Positions 58,896-64,000 of a stretch of 64,000 nt of DNA are shown here, piece by piece (the stretch's first letter is position 1; each line of letters starts with the position of its first letter). Origin of the DNA: Cribrihabitans marinus (GTDB lineage: Bacteria; Pseudomonadota; Alphaproteobacteria; Rhodobacterales; Rhodobacteraceae); assembly GCF_900109035.1 (NCBI RefSeq), contig NZ_FNYD01000006.1, positions 124,001 through 188,000 on the forward strand, given 5' to 3'. The notes below the pieces were generated by a model. It was not told where the DNA came from, ran no database searches, and saw only the letters and a program-made list of their open reading frames with translations. Made by a program: the position numbers and the translations under genes.

Positions 58896-59945
58896 ATGCC
58901 CGTTTACTACGCCTATCATCAGATCATCCTCGGCACGCAATCCACCGTCAACGGCGCGCCGTACGACTACCGGTTCATCCCTCAAGCCGGCACAACATGG
59001 TCCTATTCCGGTTCGACATTCACGCATGTCGTATTCGAACAGGATCCGGGCGCGATCAACTACAATGGCGACCCGACCAACGAACGTATCCAAGATTTGA
59101 TGGATATTGGTGAGCCTGGCCAACAATCGACCGAGATATCAGGGACCCAGCGGGCTGTCGTCTACGACTATACCTTCGGGGTGACCGATGGCACCAACAC
59201 CTACGAAGTCGCTGTTGTCGACGTAGACCTGAACGGCGACGGCGACTTGGAAGATGCGGGCGAAGATGGGTATTATCTGTTTTTTCGGGGAGATGTTCCT
59301 CCTTCTGATACGAGTCTGACTTCGGTCGGACGCATCGATAACTTCGACAATATCGAACACGCCGATCTGGGCGGCGTTGCCGTTTGCTTCGCGGCCGGCA
59401 CCCGGATCGAAACGCCCTTGGGCCAGCGCGCCATCGAATGCCTGCGGGCCGGCGATCTGGTCGAGACCGCCGATGACGGGCCGAGGCCTCTGCGCTGGAT
59501 CGGGTCACGGAGCGTGCCCGGCATCGGACCCTTCGCGCCGGTCCGCATCCGCGCCGGCGCGCTAGGCAATGATCGGGATCTGATCGTCTCGCAGCAGCAC
59601 CGGGTTCTGGTCTCGGACTGGCGGGCCGAGTTGTGGTTCGGCGAGCCGGAAGTGCTGGTGCCCGCCAAGCTGCTGGTCGACGGCGAGAGCATCCGGATCG
59701 AGCAGCAGTCCGAGATCCGCTATGTCCACATGCTGTTCGACCGGCACCAGATCGTCTTCGCCGAGGGCTGCCGGGCGGAGAGCCTGCATGTCGAACAGAT
59801 GGCGCGTTGCGGGCTGGAACAGGCCAGCCTGAACGAGATCCTGTCGCTGTTCCCCGAGTTGCGCGAAGATCCCGGCGCCCACGGCCCGCTTGCGCGGCCC
59901 GTGATCCGGGCGCGTGAGGCGGCGGTCCTGCGTCGCGCCGCCTGA
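58896..59945 (+). CDS. Hint-domain protein
   Basis: 349 residues. The N-terminal half (MPVYYAYHQIILGTQSTV; DYTFGVTDGTNTYEVAVVD) has no recognised domain. A Hedgehog/intein-like Hint domain starts at VAVCFAAGTRIETPLGQRAI, with the nucleophilic Cys, and runs through ECLRAGDLVETADDGPRPLR and LIVSQQHRVLVSDWRAELWF. Many Rhodobacteraceae have such proteins as type I secretion cargo; the distant T1SS here could serve it. No signal peptide. Lower GC in the N-terminal half than in the Hint half. Start weakly supported. Ends 13 bases before the convergent prpE stop. Confidence 0.8.
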   Translation: MPVYYAYHQIILGTQSTVNGAPYDYRFIPQAGTTWSYSGSTFTHVVFEQDPGAINYNGDPTNERIQDLMDIGEPGQQSTEISGTQRAVVYDYTFGVTDGTNTYEVAVVDVDLNGDGDLEDAGEDGYYLFFRGDVPPSDTSLTSVGRIDNFDNIEHADLGGVAVCFAAGTRIETPLGQRAIECLRAGDLVETADDGPRPLRWIGSRSVPGIGPFAPVRIRAGALGNDRDLIVSQQHRVLVSDWRAELWFGEPEVLVPAKLLVDGESIRIEQQSEIRYVHMLFDRHQIVFAEGCRAESLHVEQMARCGLEQASLNEILSLFPELREDPGAHGPLARPVIRAREAAVLRRAA

Positions 59946-59958
59946 CACAGGTGGTGCG

Positions 59959-61854
59959 CTAGGCCGCCCCGGCGTATCCGATGCTCTGCAGCCCGTCGCG
60001 GATCTCGTCGAGGATGGCGGGGTCGTCGATTGTGGCGGGCATCTTGAAGTCCTTGCCGTCGGCGATCGACACCATCGTGCCGCGCAGGATCTTGCCCGAG
60101 CGGGTCTTGGGCAGACGGTCCACCACCACCGCGGACTTGAACGCCGCAACCGGGCCGATCCGGTCGCGCACCAGCTTCACTACGTCCTGCACGATCTCGC
60201 CGTGGCTGCGCTCGCAGCCCGAGTTGAGGCACAAAAACCCCACAGGCATCTGGCCCTTGAGCGCGTCGGACACCCCGATGACCGCGCATTCGGCCACGTC
60301 GGGATGGGCGGCCAGCACCTCTTCGATGGCGCCGGTGGACAGGCGGTGGCCGGCGACGTTGATGACATCGTCGGTGCGCGCCATGATGTAGAGATAGCCG
60401 TCCTCGTCCACCATGCCGGCGTCGCCGGTCTCGTAATAGCCGGGGAAATGCGACATATACGCCTTCTCGAACCGCGCTTGCGCGTTCCACAGGGTCGGCA
60501 GCGTTCCGGGCGGCAGCGGCAGCTTGACCGCGATGGCGCCCAGCTCGCCGGTTTTGACCGGGTGGCCGCCCTCGTCGAGGATCTGGACATCGTAGCCCGG
60601 CATCGGCCTGGCCGGCGAGCCCAGCTTGACCGGCAGTTCCTCGATCCCCAGCGGGTTGCCGGCGATGGTCCAGCCGGTTTCGGTCTGCCACCAATGGTCG
60701 ATCACCGGCACGCCCAACGCCTTCTGGGCCCACTCGATCGTGTCCGGGTCGGCCCGTTCGCCGGCCAGGAACAGCGCGCGCAGGTTCGACAGGTCGTAAT
60801 TCGCCAGGAACTCCCCTTTGGGATCCTCGCGCTTCACGGCGCGGATGGCGGTGGGGGCGGTGAAGAAGCTACGCACCTTGTGCTCTGCGATCACCCGCCA
60901 GAACGTGCCGGCATCCGGCGTGCCGACGGGCTTGCCCTCGAACACGATGGTGGTGTTGCCGTGGATGAGCGGCGCGTAGCAGATATAGGAGTGGCCCACG
61001 ACCCAGCCCACGTCCGAGGCGGCCCAGAACACGTCGCCGGGATCGACGTCATAGATATTCTTCATGGTCCAGTTCAGTGCCACCAGGTGTCCCGCGGTGT
61101 GGCGCACCACGCCCTTGGGTGCACCGGTCGTGCCCGAGGTATAAAGGATATAGGCCGGGTGGTTGCCCTCGACCGGCACGCATTCCGCCGGCTCGACGCC
61201 GTATTGGAAGCCGTGCCAGTTGTAGTCGCGCCCCTCGGTCAGCTTGGCGACCTCCTGCTCGCGCTGGTAGATCACGCAGAAATCCGGCTTGTGGTCGGCC
61301 AGTTCGATGGCGCCGTCGAGCAGCGGCTTGTAATGCACGACCCGGTTCGGCTCGAGCCCGCAGGAGGCGGCGATGATCGCCTTGGGCTTGCAATCGTCGA
61401 TGCGCACCGCCAGCTCGTTGCTGGCGAACCCGCCGAACACGACCGAGTGGATCGCGCCCAGCCGGGCGCAGGCCAGCATCGCCTCCAGCGCCTCGGGGAT
61501 CATCGGCATGTAGATGATGACGCGGTCGCCCTTCTCGACGCCCTTGGCCCGCAGCGCGCCGGCCAGCGTGGCGACCCGGTTGCGCAGCTCGACATAGGAG
61601 ATCTCGCGCTTGGTATGGGTGATCGGGCTGTCATGGATGATCGCCGCCTGTTCGCCGCGCCCGGCCTCGACATGCCGGTCCACCGCGTTCCAGCAGGTGT
61701 TGACGCGGGCATCCGAGAACCACTCGTAATGCGGCGCGTTGTCATCGAAGAGCGCCCGGGTCGGCGGCGTGTCCCAGTCGATGGCCTTGGCGGCGTTCAG
61801 CCAAAAGGCCTCGGGGTCGCGTTTCCAATCCTCATAGACATCCTGATAGCGCAT
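59959..61854 (-). CDS. prpE: Propionyl-CoA synthetase
   Basis: 631-residue adenylate-forming acyl-CoA synthetase. Signatures: AYILYTSGTTGAPKGVVRHT (ATP loop), DHWWQTETGWTIAGNPLG, GYYETGDAGMVDEDGYLYIM, VINVAGHRLSTGAIEEVLAA and the acetylatable lysine in LPKTRSGKILRGTM. N-terminus MRYQDVYEDWKRDPEAFWLN is typical of PrpE rather than acetyl-CoA synthetase. Activates propionate for the propionyl-CoA pathway. Start ATG at 61854 with ggagg upstream. Promoter region carries TTTGCAAA-like motifs. Confidence 0.93.
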   Translation of the reverse strand: MRYQDVYEDWKRDPEAFWLNAAKAIDWDTPPTRALFDDNAPHYEWFSDARVNTCWNAVDRHVEAGRGEQAAIIHDSPITHTKREISYVELRNRVATLAGALRAKGVEKGDRVIIYMPMIPEALEAMLACARLGAIHSVVFGGFASNELAVRIDDCKPKAIIAASCGLEPNRVVHYKPLLDGAIELADHKPDFCVIYQREQEVAKLTEGRDYNWHGFQYGVEPAECVPVEGNHPAYILYTSGTTGAPKGVVRHTAGHLVALNWTMKNIYDVDPGDVFWAASDVGWVVGHSYICYAPLIHGNTTIVFEGKPVGTPDAGTFWRVIAEHKVRSFFTAPTAIRAVKREDPKGEFLANYDLSNLRALFLAGERADPDTIEWAQKALGVPVIDHWWQTETGWTIAGNPLGIEELPVKLGSPARPMPGYDVQILDEGGHPVKTGELGAIAVKLPLPPGTLPTLWNAQARFEKAYMSHFPGYYETGDAGMVDEDGYLYIMARTDDVINVAGHRLSTGAIEEVLAAHPDVAECAVIGVSDALKGQMPVGFLCLNSGCERSHGEIVQDVVKLVRDRIGPVAAFKSAVVVDRLPKTRSGKILRGTMVSIADGKDFKMPATIDDPAILDEIRDGLQSIGYAGAA

Positions 61855-61983
61855 CACGGCCTCCTCCCGGTTTCCTGCGGTCGGTGTTAGTGACTTGCCC
61901 GCGATCCTGGCAAGCGCCGCGATCACCGGCGCGTCAGATTACCGCAAAATCTTTGCATATCTCCACCGAGGTTATCGCCAACA

Positions 61984-62048
61984 TTTGCAAACCCCGATGT
62001 ACGGCGAATTCCGCCGGTCTCGGTTGCGTGTTCTTGCAAAGTTGCAAA
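61984..62048. promoter_or_regulatory. TTTGCAAA-type operator cluster upstream of prpE
   Basis: A perfect TTTGCAAA palindrome at 61984-61991 and two abutting 8-mers, CTTGCAAA (62033-62040) and GTTGCAAA (62041-62048); TTTGCA also occurs at 61952-61957. The motif resembles that reported for short-chain fatty acyl-CoA regulators of the ScfR/PccR type in Rhodobacterales, which fits the adjacent propionyl-CoA synthetase gene. The regulator gene is not in the window. Confidence 0.6.
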
Positions 62049-62096
62049 CCCGGCCCGCCCGCCGATGGGCCGAATCGCCACCCGGGGCCGCCCGCC

Positions 62097-64000
62097 TCAG
62101 CTGTAATGCGTGACCGGCGTACCGGCGATGGCCGCCATGTTCAGCAGGCCGCGCGCGGTGATGCCGGGGGTCACCACATGGGCGCGGTTGCCCATGCCCA
62201 TCAGGATCGGCCCGACCTCCAGCCCGCCGGCCTTCATCTTGAGGATGTTGCGCACCCCGCTGGCGGCGTCGGCATGGCCGAAGATCAGCACGTTGGCCGC
62301 CCCTTCCAACCGCCCGCCGGGCAGCAACCTCTCGCGGAGTTCGGGATCCAGGGCCGCATCGACATTCATCTCGCCCTCATAGGGGAAATCGGTCTCCATC
62401 CGGTCCAGCAGCTCGATCGCCGCGCGCAGGCGCTTGCCCGATCCCTCGGCCTGGTTGCCGAATTGCGACTGCGAGCAGAAGGCCACGCGCGGTTCCACCC
62501 CGAAGCGCCGGGCATGGCGCGCGGCACCGGTGGCGACCTCGGCCAGTTCCTGGGGAGAGGGCAGGGACCAGACATGGGTGTCGGCCAGGAACAGCGGCCC
62601 GTCCTCGAGGATCATCATCGAGAGCGCGCCGTGCGGGACAAGACGGTCGTTTCCGAGGATCTGGGTGATATAGCTCAGATGCCAGCGATACTCGCCCATC
62701 GTGCCGCAGATCATGCTGTCGGCCTCGCCGCGCTGCACCATGATCGCGCCGATGGCGGTGGTGTTGGTGCGCATCACCGCCCGGGCCACGTCCGGCGTGA
62801 CCCCGCGCCGCGCCATGATCTGGTGATAGGTCTCCCAGTAATCGCGATAGCGTGGGTCGTTTTCCGGGTTCACGATCTCGAACTCGCGCCCGGGCCGGAC
62901 GTTCAGCCCGTGCCGTTCGCAACGGCTTTCGATCACCTCGGGGCGGCCGATCAGGATCGGCTTCTCGGTGGTCTCCTCGAGGATGGCCTGGGTCGCCCGC
63001 AACACGCGCTCGTCCTCGCCCTCGGCAAAGACGATGCGGCGGCTGGCGGTCGCCGCCGACTGGAACACCGGGCGCATCAGCAGCGCCGACTTGAACACGC
63101 TGGCGTTCAGCTTCTGGCGATAGGCCTCCATGTCCTCGATCGGGCGGACGGCGACACCGGTGTCCATCGCGGCCTTTGCCACCGCGCTCGATACCACGGC
63201 GGTCAGGCGCGGATCGAAGGGCTTGGGGATCAGGTAATCGGCGCCAAAGGTCAGATCCTCGCCCTTGTAGGCCGCCGCCGCCTCGGCGCTGGTCGTGGCG
63301 CGGGCCAATTCGGCAATGCCGTCGATACAGGCGATCTGCATCGCGTCGTTGATCTCGGTTGCGCCCACGTCCAGCGCGCCGCGAAAGATGAAAGGAAAGC
63401 ACAGGACGTTGTTGACCTGGTTGGGAAAGTCGCTGCGGCCGGTGGCTATGATCGCGTTCGGGGCCACTTCGCGCGCGACCTCGGGCAGGATTTCGGGCGT
63501 CGGGTTGGCCAGCGCGAAGAGGATCGGACGCTCGGTCATCCGGGCCACCATCTCGGGCTTGAGCACGTTGGGCCCGGACAGGCCCAGGAACAGGTCGGCC
63601 CCGTCGATCACCTCGTCCAGCGTGCGCAGATCCGACTTTTGCGCAAATGCGGCCTTTTGCGGGTTCATGTCCTCGGTGCGGCCCTCATAGACCAGCCCGT
63701 GAATGTCGCACAGCCAGACATTCTCGCGTTTGACGCCCAGCTTGAGCAGCATGTTGAGACAGGCGATGCCCGCCGCGCCGCCGCCGGTCGAGACGATCTT
63801 GATGTCCTCGAAGGACTTGCCGGCCACATGCAGCGCGTTCTTGGCCGCAGCACCCACCACGATGGCGGTGCCGTGCTGGTCGTCGTGAAAGACCGGGATG
63901 TTCATCCGTTCGCGGCACAGCTTCTCGACGATGAAACAGTCGGGGGCCTTGATGTCCTCGAGGTTGATGGCGCCGAAAGTGGGCTCCAGAGAGCAGACGA
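62097..64000 (-). CDS. maeB: NADP-dependent malic enzyme, MaeB type (5' end outside window)
   Basis: At least 634 residues; the coding strand enters from the right edge, so the N-terminus is missing. The malic-enzyme part is visible as LEPTFGAINLEDIKAPDCF, NIPVFHDDQHGTAIVVGAAA, the Rossmann motif IVSTGGGAAGIACLNMLLKL and GLSGPNVLKPEMVARM. The C-terminal part is the phosphotransacetylase-like domain (RRIVFAEGEDERVLRATQ; LIFGHADAASGVRNILKMKA), which is regulatory in this family. Decarboxylates malate to pyruvate with NADP. It is in the same orientation as prpE, with the TTTGCAAA cluster in between. Confidence 0.95.
   Translation of the reverse strand, partial: VCSLEPTFGAINLEDIKAPDCFIVEKLCRERMNIPVFHDDQHGTAIVVGAAAKNALHVAGKSFEDIKIVSTGGGAAGIACLNMLLKLGVKRENVWLCDIHGLVYEGRTEDMNPQKAAFAQKSDLRTLDEVIDGADLFLGLSGPNVLKPEMVARMTERPILFALANPTPEILPEVAREVAPNAIIATGRSDFPNQVNNVLCFPFIFRGALDVGATEINDAMQIACIDGIAELARATTSAEAAAAYKGEDLTFGADYLIPKPFDPRLTAVVSSAVAKAAMDTGVAVRPIEDMEAYRQKLNASVFKSALLMRPVFQSAATASRRIVFAEGEDERVLRATQAILEETTEKPILIGRPEVIESRCERHGLNVRPGREFEIVNPENDPRYRDYWETYHQIMARRGVTPDVARAVMRTNTTAIGAIMVQRGEADSMICGTMGEYRWHLSYITQILGNDRLVPHGALSMMILEDGPLFLADTHVWSLPSPQELAEVATGAARHARRFGVEPRVAFCSQSQFGNQAEGSGKRLRAAIELLDRMETDFPYEGEMNVDAALDPELRERLLPGGRLEGAANVLIFGHADAASGVRNILKMKAGGLEVGPILMGMGNRAHVVTPGITARGLLNMAAIAGTPVTHYS

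Overview
The window is high-GC DNA from an alphaproteobacterium, most likely a marine Rhodobacteraceae (Roseobacter-group) strain. Pointers are the lysC-ptsP pair, an Entner-Doudoroff set (zwf-edd-eda), a PutA of about 1,130 residues without a DNA-binding domain next to a divergent Lrp-type regulator, and a propionyl-CoA synthetase behind TTTGCAAA-type sites. The assignment is inferred from gene content and protein style; no 16S gene is present.

Layout. 1-9329 (+): EcsC-like protein, DUF1178 protein, aspartate kinase, EI-Ntr (PtsP), then zwf-edd-eda behind a LacI-type palindrome. 9333-21157: small membrane protein, HisC-like aminotransferase, SMP-30-like propeller, crotonase, DUF1992 protein, valyl-tRNA synthetase carrying a palindromic DNA insert, dienelactone hydrolase, DUF2235 hydrolase, divergent metF/metR and an inositol monophosphatase-like enzyme. 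21293-26668: rhomboid protease, putA/putR-type pair and a TPR protein.

26725-39049: tRNA-Leu(UAA) whose 3' end is the target of a 12.2-kb genomic island. The island has a 15-bp direct repeat at its ends, a tyrosine integrase next to the right end, phage remnants (a decayed polyvalent protein, an XRE regulator, a truncated terminase small subunit), an array of 11-bp phased repeats, and a cargo operon: AraC-type regulator followed by five exported proteins (PQQ-like propeller, IalB-like protein, two uncharacterised secreted proteins, OprB-type porin). Away from the phage genes the island is less GC-rich than the flanks.

39206-51048: a type I secretion locus (TolC-like, ABC exporter, HlyD-like adaptor), a CHASE2 nucleotide cyclase on the opposite strand, and a 1,478-residue FecR/VCBS/VWA/RTX-type protein that is the probable exported substrate. 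51076-64000: proline racemase-family enzyme with a Ser/Thr active-site pair, rhodanese, alpha/beta hydrolase, DUF817 membrane protein, glyA, nadK, amidase, a Hint-domain protein, prpE, and the C-terminal part of an NADP-malic enzyme that runs off the window.

The best candidates for something undescribed are the island cargo operon, the phased 11-bp array, the secretion/cyclase/giant-protein locus, the palindrome inside valS, and the PRAC-family enzyme lacking both catalytic cysteines.
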